NCBI GenBank assembly: GCA_014529385.2
Contig: CM043967.1
Location: 129,536,182 to 129,600,181 of the forward strand
From: Adiantum capillus-veneris
Lineage: Eukaryota; Streptophyta; Polypodiopsida; Polypodiales; Pteridaceae
Reading direction: 5' to 3'
DNA length: 64,000 bases
The notes under the pieces are model-generated. The model ran no database searches and had not been told where the DNA came from. It saw only the letters and a program-made list of their open reading frames with translations. Position 1 is the first letter of the stretch, and each line of letters begins with the position of its first letter. Shown piece by piece: positions 1 to 8,947 of this stretch. Both the position numbers and the translations under genes were made by a program.

Positions 1-95
1 GTGAATTCCTTGGGTGCAAAAATTTCATCTTTTCATGCGTAATCCGCATACATCCGTGCTCATTCATGAGTGAGACGTGTTCATCGTACAATATG
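1..95 (-). other. Internal fragment of element B left of element A
   Basis: These bases are the continuation of B across the insertion of A: they end in ATATG (91-95), the target-site duplication repeated at 6566-6570. No domain is recognisable in this short piece. Confidence 0.6.
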
Positions 96-450
96 TGTAA
101 CAAATTGTTGACGTGTCAAAGCCTAAAGAATGGAGCCAACTTGCAGATGTCGGCCGAGGGGCCTAAACCCTAAGAAGAACAAGTAACAGAAGAAGTCCTA
201 CCAACTTATGGGAACCCCGTTCGATGGAGCCCCAAGTGACATAAAGGAAGAAAATAAAGCAGGATCCGGACACACGCGAAAAACTGATGACCTGGCAAAT
301 TTTTGAAAATTACGCTGGGATGATGACATGGCAGGCTGTACGGATTTCCGCGTTTTGTGCTGGCTGATGACGTGGCAGGCTGTACGAATTTTCGTAAATT
401 ACGTTGGCAGCTTTTGGCATTGCTTTTTAGACTAGAAGCTTTTGAGTTTT
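96..450 (+). repeat. 5' LTR of A, left part
   Basis: Matches the 3' LTR from about 5925 to 6257 (for example the shared blocks around GAACAAGTAACA and CGTGGCAGGCTGTA). Compared with the 3' LTR it lacks about 480 bp directly after the terminal TGTAACA: the sequence jumps to the equivalent of 5924. It ends at the LINE1 insertion; 435-450 is one copy of the 16-bp LINE1 TSD. Confidence 0.85.
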
Positions 451-590
451 TTTTTTTTGAGAAAAAGATCCTTCTATTAGTTACTGAAACTGCCCATAGG
501 GCTACAATCACCTCTTCAAGAGAGGGCTACAACAACCATGATGGGAGACTCTCCCAATGAAAAAACCAGCATATGTACAATGGGGCTAAA

Positions 591-3034
591 TCAAGAAATG
601 GGGAGAGGGAAAAGCCACACAGGTGGTCGGTAATGCCACCGGAGTACACCCTGGACCATGGTGTAAAAAGGCCCAGGACGCAAGAGTCGAAGGAAAGCCT
701 CTCTGCGCTCCCGCATGCGGTCGAAGCTGCCTTGTAGTCCCTCAAGCTGTCCTCTGAGAGTATGGATCAGCTCTACCCAAAAATCGCGAACAGTCTCTGT
801 TGGTGGCATAGGGCGAGCCTCAAAGATGCGGAAGGAATGGGCCCGCCAGATGAGCTCCCAACACTCCTCTCTCTCACTGCAGCACTCCTGTGGAGTAAGC
901 TCTGTAGTTAGCAGGCTGGAGTGTAGGTCGCCCCTCCTGCATCACTATCATCCTGCTGGTGGAAGATAGCTCAAACTGAAGTGCCGGGCCCATGAGAGTG
1001 GACCAAGCCGCTGCTCCCCATGTGTACTGTCGAGCCGTGGTGAGAGCAGGCATCAGCCGAAGAACTCGTAGCCACACCTGCTGGGCCGAGGGACAGTCCC
1101 AAAGACAGTGACGCTGACTCTCCACAAGATGGTCACAAGCTGCACATGCGGCCGAGAGACCACTATGTACTAGCCACAACTCCCAACTACTGTAGCTCTG
1201 TGTGCGACCAGCCACTGAAACAAGGTGACTCGCCTCAGCTGTCTGGAGTCCCACAACCTCTCCCAGAAGGCTGCCAAGAACTCAGCTGTGAGACCCTCCT
1301 CCTTCCAATGAGGTGTTGCAGTAGGGCGGGCCTCTCTGTGCTGCTAGTATATGACGTCCTAGTCGAACAGTGTACTAAAAGAACGGGACTCGTGGGTGGT
1401 CTGCAGAAGAGAAGGAGTCCCTCCAGAGCCACTCACCAGGATCCCACTGTACTCGTGTCAGTGGACACCACTCGCAATCCCACAGCCTCCAGTGTCCAGT
1501 CTCAAGAGCTGCTGGGTCAGGATCTATGACACAAGTCCTCCCACAAATGCCCACTACTCGGATCCTCTGAAAACAGCACTCTGCCACCTGCGGGGCCTCT
1601 ACTGCAACTCGTTGTAGGCGTCCCCCATCCTGAAGCTCGAAGAAAAGGGATGGAACAGTCTCTGAGCAGGCCCTAACTGAGATGAGAACCTCGAGTCGTG
1701 CGAAGGCTCCCATCCACCTGGGTGCTACTGGCTCGAGAGGCGTGAGCCACTCAACTGGAACTGCCTCTGAGATGTCCTTGCACATGCTCTGCACCCCTCT
1801 CATGCCCTGTCTGGAAACCCTGCACCTCCTCTGACAAGCCTGTGAACTCTAACCAGTCACCTAAAGAGCGCGTTGGACCCGCTGCCATGGGACCCCAGGA
1901 AACATGAGGCAGACTACCAACCAAGTGGCGTCTCTGAGTGCTAACCATGGGGTTCCAGACAAGGGGCTGCCGTAGGCGCTCCTCCGTGCAAGTAGGGTGT
2001 CTCTGCTCCAGGCCTCGCCGCAAGAGCTCCCAAGATCGAAGCAAACTCACAACGAAGCGGTCCTCCAATCTCTTGCTCAAACCAACTCTGTGCATCTCTG
2101 TGAAGATCCATCTGGTCGAAGGTTGCCAGGGGCATCCTGTCTGAGGCACCCTAGCACGAAGCCGCTGTAGCAAGAATTCCTTCCAGGGATCCTCACCTGG
2201 AAAAAGTCCTCTGACGATGAACTTCCCAAGAAGGGCTCTGCTCTGCTGTGCTGGGTCAATGATCCCAAGCCCTCCCTGTGAACAAGGAAGAGTGATGACG
2301 TGCCAAGCCACTTTGGCTCGGGCTATCTGAGTGTCACGTCTTGACCAAACGAAGTTCCTGATCAGCCTCTCTACCTGGCTGATACAAGAACTCGAGAAGA
2401 TCCAGCAAGAAGTGATGTACCACATAGTCGCCAACAACACCTGGTTGGCCACTAATACTCTGCCAGCCAAAGAAAATCGTGCTGAGCTCCAATGTAACAA
2501 CTTTCTCCTGATAGACAAGAGAAGGGGAGCAATCTACTGCTCGGGAGACAAGTCCAAACCAACCTGACAGCCCAAGTACCGAACTGCAGTCCTTGGGGGA
2601 ATCCACCTAAAATCCTCTCCTAGCATCCAATCGGGCACAAGAGCACTACCAACCGAGAAAGCCACTGTCTTTCTCCAGTTGATCAGTGCGCCCGATGCAC
2701 AACAAAAGGTCTCTAGAGCCTGCTCACACCTGTGAAGGTTGGCCTCCTAGTCATCTAAGGACAAGTCTGAGTCGTCAGCAAACTCAGCGTCCAGTACGTC
2801 CAAGATCTTGCCCACCTCTGCGAGAAGGCGGGCCTGGAGAAGGTCACACAGCTCTCCTCTGCTAGGTCGGATACCAAGAATCTTGCAGATGACAGAAGTC
2901 GCCTGCAAGCGCTCTACCTCTGCGACTAGGCTCACTTGCTCTGTCGGCGAAAGAGCAAGTCGAATGGTGGGCTCAGCGGGGTCGGGCGAGGGGGCTTCGG
3001 ACGAGTCCCTCTATGGCAGAGTTGGAACCTCCAT
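591..3034 (-). pseudogene. LINE1 ORF1/ORF2 fusion remnant (ORF1 N-terminus, RT end, zf-RVT tail)
   Basis: Minus-strand start codon at 3034 corresponds to the ORF1 start of LINE2. The first ~85 residues match LINE2 ORF1, then the frame passes into the RT active-site block (AEFADD) around 2790-2760. Fragments in several frames follow: RT thumb region (2518-1751), the segment before the zinc domain (1803-1375), the C-x2-C / H zinc-binding tail (1254-874), and the last ~70 residues ending at 591. Stops and frameshifts are present, including a stop at codon 8 of ORF1 and a CAG-to-TAG change just after FADD. The endonuclease and the N-terminal half of RT are missing. Not functional. Confidence 0.85.
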
Positions 3035-3159
3035 CTGTGTCTACTGCTGTGGCGAAGAAGCGGACGATGAAGAGACGCTGCAACCAAGCGTGCCGAGCAC
3101 TGTCCGAAGAAACAGTGCTGCCAGAGCCAAGTGTCGAGGAGGCTTCGAGAAAGAAGAAG

Positions 3160-3307
3160 ACGGGGGGGGGGAGATCGGATAAGGCTGGCAGTGCGGGATT
3201 TCAAGAGGCAGCCGGGGAGGGAGGGGGGGAATGGCGGCACGAGAGGGGGGCAGCGGACGGGCTGGGGGGCAGCGCGAGATGGGGGCAGCGGGCAGGTACG
3301 CGCAGCA

Positions 3308-3346
<39 letters not shown>

Positions 3347-3440
3347 CGGGCGGGCTGGGCTGCCGCGCGCAAGGGCAGGCGGGGGGGGGGAACAACGATG
3401 GCGCAGCAAGGGGGGGGGGGGGGCGTTCAGCAGTAGCGAG
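3160..3440 (-). repeat. G-rich tracts in LINE1 5' UTR
   Basis: On the plus strand there are long G runs, the longest 36 G at 3311-3346, with others near 3164-3171, 3385-3393 and 3411-3422. On the LINE strand these are C runs, matching the C-rich 5' UTR of LINE2 (19133-19602). The proline- or glycine-rich ORFs over this stretch are artefacts of the homopolymers. Exact run lengths may be unreliable. Confidence 0.8.
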
Positions 3441-3493
3441 TAGTAGTCGAAGCTAATGATCACTTGATCAAGCAGTCGAAGCTTTTGAGTTTT

Positions 3494-3798
3494 AAAAGCT
3501 TTTTACTGTAACTGATTTTCAGGCCAAGGGCCTTTAAATATGAGGCTAGGGCCCATTCTCTGGCATGCTTTCTAGAGAAGGTGCAGAGTCTGGAGTACCG
3601 GCTTGTACTGGGTTGATGCAATATAAAGAAATACCAAAAGGGGCGCCAAGGTTTGGGGCCAATACTCTCTGGGGTGGAATTCCGCCACTCCGTGTCGCGT
3701 GTTCAGTCTCTCTCTATTTCACTTCAATTGTTATTGAAGTGCTAAAAGTTTGTTCAGTCTGTTTTTTTCTATTGGCACGCGGTGCCCGTCTTGTGACA
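3494..3798 (+). repeat. 5' LTR of A, right part
   Basis: Continuation of the LTR after LINE1, matching 6258-6565 of the 3' LTR. It contains TTTAAATA (a TATA-like site near 3534), the AATATAAAGAAATACC block with GGGGCGCC around 3618-3665 that is shared with LTRs of C and E, and ends TTGTGACA at 3798. Confidence 0.88.
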
Positions 3799-3799
3799 G

Positions 3800-3811
3800 T
3801 GGTATCAGAGC
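3800..3811 (+). other. Primer-binding site of A (tRNA-iMet)
   Basis: TGGTATCAGAGC, complementary to the 3' end of plant initiator tRNA-Met, one base after the LTR end. Identical sites occur in B and F. Confidence 0.93.
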
Positions 3812-4639
3812 ATCAGGCGTGTGCTTTTCTGAAAGCATACCGGTCCTACAAAAGAGCAGACAGATTTTTTCGCCTTTCAACCCGGACATATTAGCGACTC
3901 CCACCCTTACTTCATCGCGCATCGGGCGCGCTCCCGTCTTCACCGCTCATGTCTTACAAAGCATAAGCCAATTAAGATCACTTGCAAGAGAAGGATCCAG
4001 ATTTGTTTCAAGTCACTGTTTTTCTAGGAAGCAGTGCCATGCAGATGTTGATGTCTACAGCTACCAAGCAACATACTCCAAGTACTTGGCAAGCTTTCAA
4101 GAAAAAAAAAATTTGCCCAAAGTTATATGGTTTCTGACATCTTCCTTCGTAGTGCAACTTCTGGCAGAGTGGGGTATCCTAAAATGCTTGCCATGGAAAC
4201 CCTAGCAGATTATAACTTGAAGATTCTCGACATCTCCCAGTAGATGTCTCTTCACGAGCAGATGAACTTGGAGATCCAGTGTGATTGCTATCTTGGGACT
4301 ACCATCGCCGCCAAAGAAACACTGTCTGCCCAAGAGCTGATGGACCATGTTGTACTCGGCTACGACCTTACAGAATGAACCTAACCCTAATTTTTGGTGC
4401 AGGTTCTAGGATGGAAAGTCGGTCGGTCGACTTTTCGAGCTCGACTGATGTCGAGATTGCTTTTTAAGTTTGAAATCTGTTTGATCTTCTTTGGTGATCC
4501 TGTTTGGAATTTGTTTGAAATGGATGGTATCTGTTTTGAACCTGTCTTGGTGCCGATTTGAATTGTTTGACTCTGGTTTTAATACCGGTTTCAATGATTG
4601 GTGATTTTACTCCAGGTGGAGTAGTGAGAAAAGATGTTT

Positions 4640-5010
4640 GAGAATGCTTGTTCATACTCATGGCCCGGACCCTTGTGGTGATTTGCAGGTGGAGTATTGA
4701 ATGATTGAAAAGTGTTGTTTCTACTCATGGCCCGGACCCTTGTGGTTATTTACGGGGGAAGTATTGTTGTTGTTACTCATGGCCCGGACCTGCATGGTTA
4801 TTTACGAGGGGAGTATTAAGAAGTCTCTGACCAGTGATTACTCTCAGCACCTCCAAACAACGCACATTGCGGTCTGGGGGGCGTTTGGTTGTAAAAGGCC
4901 TCTATATCTCATGGCCCGAAACTTTTTAGGTTATTTGCGGGAGGAGTGATGAGGGAGTCGTTGAACAACTCATGGCTCGGACCTGGATGGTTATTTGCGG
5001 GGGGAGTGTT
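4640..5010 (+). repeat. Degenerate repeats around a CTCATGGCCCGGACC motif
   Basis: The motif (A)CTCATGGCCCGGACC, usually followed by TGTGGTTATTT and a G-rich GGGGGAGT stretch, recurs at about 4656, 4722, 4774, 4908 and 4968 with uneven spacing of 52-134 bp. The fourth and fifth copies have diverged. Function unknown. Confidence 0.75.
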
Positions 5011-5223
5011 CATCAGCGGCTTTATGTTTCTATGTCTTTGTAACATGCATATGTGAGCATTTGTGTTGCATTGTGATGTTCCAATTACAAAATATTCCTA
5101 ATTGGATGAGATTGTCTGGGTATGTAATTTTTTGGTGCATCAAGACATCCGTGGAAGATCAGTACGGTCTGTGTGTGATGGCTAATTCTACTACACCGGA
5201 ATATCAAGAGTTCCGATCTAGAC

Positions 5224-5325
5224 GAAAGGAGAAGCTAACTCCTTGATCAAAAGAGCTGAAAGGAGAATCTAACTCCTTGATCAAAAGAGCAAAAAGGAGA
5301 AGCTAACTCCTTAATAAAAAGTGCA
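5224..5325 (+). repeat. Three 34-bp tandem repeats
   Basis: Units start at 5224, 5258 and 5292; the core is AGGAGAAGCTAACTCCTTGA. The first two differ at only a couple of positions, the third is more diverged. Each core contains GGAG...CTCC, which could fold as a short hairpin. Confidence 0.85.
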
Positions 5326-5426
5326 AACTGATTGTCCCTCAGAATGTGAATGACCCTCGGAAATTTTTGAGCTAACTTGAGTTGTTTTGCAGATATGTTG
5401 TCATCGCGGACGATTACTCTCTTTCA

Positions 5427-5437
5427 AGAAGGGGAGA
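5427..5437 (+). other. Polypurine tract of A
   Basis: AGAAGGGGAGA directly in front of the 3' LTR terminus TGTAACACCC; site for plus-strand DNA priming in LTR elements. Confidence 0.85.
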
Positions 5438-6565
5438 TGTAACACCCAGAAGAACAGATAGAGGAGCAGCCAACTGTGGAGAGGTCTGCCCGCACTATTG
5501 GCATTCTCATAGACCGAGCATTGGAGCTAGGGAGATCTAGACGACCCCGATGGAGAAGAGGAGCTACACAGTTTCGAAGGAGGCTACAGCAAAGGATTCG
5601 AGCCATACTTTTTCGTCGTCCAGAGTGCAGATGAAGATGGATCCTATGAAGATGGATCTCTACTTCCCTCCCATATTGTCTACACACTGTACTGCTTAGT
5701 TCACACATTTCACGCCTTTCACCTTTCACACCTATCAGCTTAGTTTAGGATTCCGCAATATTCATATTTTGTTATCCTAGTTTAATTTATTTTGTTAATC
5801 TGACTTTGTATCAGATACACCGCATTTAACTTTTTGGTCTCATAGGTCACTTTGGCCTTTTGAAGACGTTAATATAACATTTCATTTCATTTCATTTCTC
5901 TCTCTCTCTCTCTCTCATTGTTACGTGTCAAAGCCTAAATAATGGAGCCAACTTGCAGATGTCGGCCGAGGGGCCTAAACCCTAAGAAGAACAAGTAACA
6001 AAAGAAGTCCTACCAACTTATGGGAACCCCGTTCGATGGGGCCCCAAGTGACATAAAGGAAGAAAATAAAACAGGATCCGGATACACGCCAAAAACTGAT
6101 GACATGACAGATTTTTGAAAATTGCACTGGGATGATGACGTGGCAGGCTGTATCGATTTTCGCGTTTTGCGCTGGCTGATGACGTGGCAGGCTGTACGGA
6201 TTTCCGTAAATTACGCTGGCAGCTTTTGGCATTGCTTTTTGGACCAAAAGCTTTTGAGTTTTAAAAGCTTTTTACTGTAACTGCTTTTCAAGCCAAGGGC
6301 CTTTAAATATGAGGCTAGGGCTCATTCTCTGACATGCTTCCTGGAGAAGGTGCAGAGTCTGGAGTACCGACTTGTACTGGGTTGATGCAATATAAAGAAA
6401 TACTGAAAGGGGCGCCAAGGTTTGGAGCCAATTCTCTCTAGGGTGGAATTCCGCCACTCCGTGTCGCGTGTCGTCTCTCTCTATTTCAGTTCAGTTGTTA
6501 TTGAAGTGCTAAAAGTCTGTTCAACCTGTTCTTTTCTATTGGCACGTGGTGCCCGTCTTGTGACA
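5438..6565 (+). repeat. 3' LTR of A (full length, 1128 bp)
   Basis: Starts TGTAACACCC after the polypurine tract and ends TTGTGACA before the TSD ATATG (6566-6570). The first ~480 bp, including a (TC)n run at 5898-5917, are absent from the 5' LTR; the rest matches it closely. It has TTTAAATA near 6303 and the AATATAAAGAAATAC...GGGGCGCC block near 6387-6435. Confidence 0.9.
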
Positions 6566-6653
6566 ATATGTCATGCCTATGAAAAGGAATCACATAATGA
6601 CGGTCATTAAAATACAGGAAAGCATCACGAATGGAACTCTTGAACAATGCATG

Positions 6654-7302
6654 CTAACTAATCATTCGAACACAGAATACTTCCTGTGGGGGTTCTTTGG
6701 ACCTCGACTCGAGAGCCAAGATCGGTTCTTCGTGATTGATCGAATCTGCAATGGGGTTAGCTTCACTAGACAAAGTATCAACTAGACCATCATCCTTGTG
6801 AATAATCACATCATTATCATGCAAATCATTATGCTCGTAAATAATCACATCTTGATCATGCAAATCATCATGCTCGTGAATAATCACATCTTGATCATGC
6901 TTATCATTATCATGCAAATCATGTATGTCATGCTTTGAAAAAGAAGAGACTGAGAGAGTCTCCTTCTCCTGATTCTTTTCAATGTTCGCCTGCACATTAG
7001 AAATGAGATATGAAGAATGAACAACTTGCTCGCGATCCAATTCTGTTTTTCTTTCTGCGGCCGCCAAGCGTAACTGCTCAAGCTCACGCTCTAAGGCTGC
7101 AATGCTTTCTTCGTCTGCCAAGCATGCTTGCTCCCGCTCACGCGCTAAGACTGCCATTCTTTCTTCGTGCAACGCTTCTTGTTGTGTCATCATGTCCATC
7201 ATCGTCTTGACCAAAATCTCCTGGTGGAGAAAATTCTTCTTCACCACTGATATGCTCATCACCTCCATGCGAAGTATCCATTCCGCTTCTAGTAATGACC
7301 AT
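6654..7302 (-). pseudogene. gag: Gag N-terminal region of element B
   Basis: The start MVITRSGMDTS at 7302 is also the start of gag in F (35113), which supports the start codon. After about 30 residues the frame shifts (near 7215). The downstream frame encodes a charged coiled-coil-like segment (EERMAVLAREREQ..., LERELEQLRLAA...), then a His/Asp-rich repeat segment, then an acidic tail ending at 6654. No capsid or zinc-knuckle part is present here because B continues beyond A and out of the window. Probably a retrotransposon Gag N-terminal extension; assignment to gag rests on position after LTR-PBS-leader, not on a conserved domain. Confidence 0.65.
6798..6905 (-). repeat. 39-bp tandem repeats encoding a His/Asp-rich peptide
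   Basis: Units of 39 bp (6799-6837, 6838-6876, then a partial unit from 6877) encode 13-residue repeats close to DVIIHEHDDLHDQ in the B gag frame. Flanking sequence to 6930 holds shorter HD-rich echoes. Confidence 0.85.
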
Positions 7303-7412
7303 ACACTGAAGTCTTGGGTTCTTAAGTTCACGAGAAACTTGGGTTCTTGTGGGTCTTGGGTTCTTGGGTTCTTGAGGTTCTGGAGTCTTGAGGTTCTTCT
7401 TTTGCTTGCAAT

Positions 7413-8890
7413 TTGTCACCAGTGTGTGACTACTATCTATCCTTTTTGTTGATTTCTTTCTTATTATCTATTTACTTTCACTTTTTGGAAACACCCCTCG
7501 GGAAATCTAACTGCCCTGCATTGCATAGATAGTGTGGAACTGTCCAGAGGGAGTCCAGGCCTGAGGGCAAGAGAGCACTAAGGTTGGACAAGGACTATGG
7601 TTAGCCAAGTGGGGTCATTGACTAGCCAAAGTGGAATCCTTTGCTACAGAGGCTACATTTCAGTTCTGGATATGGCCGCAGTGTACAAAGAGGGTCGGAT
7701 GACCTAGAAAGATACAATGGCAGCATCTCCTAAATTTTAGGGAACTGCTATTTTGGGACCTGAAAAGGTGTTGGCGTCATTACCTCCGGAATGACAAGGG
7801 GAACATTTTCTTACTCTGCCGTGAAGTCAACTGGGCAACCGGTTGGGAGATTTTTAGGCGACAACCCCGAAACGGAAAAATGCTTATAAATGTGCCAAGT
7901 GGCACCTTCTGGTGCACTTGCCTCATGCAACAAGAAGTGGTGCTGAATTTAAGAGGGGGAGAACCTCATTTTCAGTTTTTTGTCACAGGTTAAGAGCTAT
8001 GGAGTGCTTGCTTTCCCTCTTATGCACAGTGCGGTGCCAGGAGTGATGCCCTGCACGCTACGCACTGCCCTCTCTCTCCCCTTTGGCAGTATGTTATGCC
8101 CCTCTAGTGGGCTCTTCATTTGACCAATGTACAGTTGTGTGGGTTCATGCGCGATTGCCGAGGCAAGAGCCTCTTGCACAGGTACTGGATTAGCTAGCGG
8201 CTAATCCCCCCGCAAGTACAGGTGAATTCGGAGAGGTTTCACGCCAGAAATCTCGTCCGATTCAAAGGGCAAGTAGCCTACAGGTGCGGGAGCTCGAGGA
8301 CTTGCTACGGATGCGACCAGCACGCGAAACGGAGCCCGAAACAGTGAATTACAGCCTGCTGTGTATTTTTGCAGGTTTAGGGTTTTGGCCCTAAACGGAC
8401 CCTAATACCCCCAGAAGGTTCGGGGACGCAAGGGGACCGCTGTACAGGTGATCTGGCGCATTTTCGGGGCTGAAAACAGAGAATTCAGCGTGCTGCAGAT
8501 TCTCGCCAGGTTTTGCAAAGTGTCCGTATGCGTCGGGAAAGTCATTTAATGCGTGGGAATACTGACCGTGAAGGGTTCTGATACAGTTATGCTGCCGAAA
8601 TCGGGCTGGAACAGTGGAAATTCAGCCGAGTTTGTGCGGGGCAGCTTGTAGGAAACCACAGCATTTATTCCCTCTTTTGAACAATAAAGAAATACCGAAA
8701 GGGGCGCCTAAGTTAGGGGCCAATCTGGTGTCCGTCTACTCATACAGGTGCAATCTAGCAGCCTGTATCCCTCTCCCCTTTGTTGTGTCTTGAAAGTACA
8801 GGTAAAATAGACGGCTAATAATGGGTGAAAGCTAAATCAAGGTTTAAAGTAAAGTCTACCGCCCTTTTTGGATTGAACAGGCCGGTTTCA
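7413..8890 (+). repeat. 5' LTR of C
   Basis: Starts (T)TGTCACC and ends GGTTTCA. Contains a TATA box at 7885-7890 and the AATAAAGAAATACCGAAAGG / GGGGCGCC block around 8684-8722, shared with A and E LTRs and well placed to be a poly(A)-signal/R region. A 60-codon antisense ORF (7997-8179) recurs unchanged in the 3' LTR; I do not call it a gene. Confidence 0.93.
7885..7890 (+). promoter_or_regulatory. TATA box of C LTR promoter
   Basis: TATAAA within TGCTTATAAATGTG, repeated at 15097-15102 in the 3' LTR, about 1 kb before the LTR end. Likely transcription driver of C. Confidence 0.6.
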
Positions 8891-8909
8891 TGGTTCCATC
8901 GACGGGATT
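8891..8909 (+). other. Primer-binding site of C (tRNA-Glu-like)
   Basis: TGGTTCCATCGACGGGATT starts at the base after the LTR. Against the complement of a plant tRNA-Glu 3' end as I recall it, 16 of 19 positions agree. It is clearly not the tRNA-iMet site used by A, B and F. Confidence 0.6.
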
Positions 8910-8947
8910 AAATCCCTTTTTCCCATAGAAGTGAGCCTTGGTCAGTT

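Larger units (their letters stand above)
451..3477 (-). mobile_element. LINE1: internally deleted L1-type LINE in the LTR of A
   Basis: Non-LTR retrotransposon on the minus strand: its poly(A) appears as the T run ending at 458, and it is flanked by a 16-bp TSD (gaagcttttgagtttt, 435-450 and 3478-3493). It is about 3.0 kb against 6.8 kb for LINE2. It keeps the GC-rich 5' UTR and ORF1 N-terminus, then jumps at about 2790-2800 into the RT domain of ORF2 and continues to the normal 3' end. So it is internally deleted, not 5'-truncated. Confidence 0.9.
3812..5426 (+). other. Internal region of A, no recognisable coding domain
   Basis: About 1.6 kb with only short ORFs. I see no zinc knuckle, DSG protease motif, RT (xxDD) or DDE integrase signature in any frame. 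The stretch 4050-4375 can be read as a short broken ORF but I do not recognise it. The 3' half consists largely of degenerate repeats (listed separately). This fits a LARD-type or TR-GAG-derived non-autonomous element. Confidence 0.6.
96..6565 (+). mobile_element. Element A: non-autonomous LTR retrotransposon (LARD-like) with nested LINE
   Basis: Bounded by a perfect 5-bp TSD, ATATG, at 91-95 and 6566-6570, and by LTRs beginning TGTAACA and ending TGACA. It has a tRNA-iMet PBS right after the 5' LTR and a polypurine tract right before the 3' LTR, so LTR orientation is certain. The internal region (3799-5437, about 1.6 kb) has no protease, RT, RNase H or integrase; the element must have relied on enzymes in trans. 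Its LTR shares a conserved block with chromoviruses C and E, which makes that lineage the likely helper (inference). The 5' LTR is broken by LINE1. Confidence 0.88.

Noticed and set aside
2932-3463. Proline- and glycine-rich ORFs on both strands (also 19148-19665)
   Set aside because: Homopolymer G/C tracts of LINE 5' UTRs; open in several frames at once.
3800-3811. tRNA-iMet-like sequence as a tRNA gene (also 16432, 34669)
   Set aside because: Only 12 bases complementary to the tRNA 3' end next to LTR ends: primer-binding sites, not tRNA genes.
4640-5330. Possible CRISPR array
   Set aside because: Repeats are degenerate, spacing is uneven or the units are directly tandem, and the context is a plant retroelement interior.
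7997-8179. 60-codon antisense ORF, identical at 15209-15391
   Set aside because: Both copies lie in the LTRs of C; identity follows from LTR identity. No domain, no evidence of translation.
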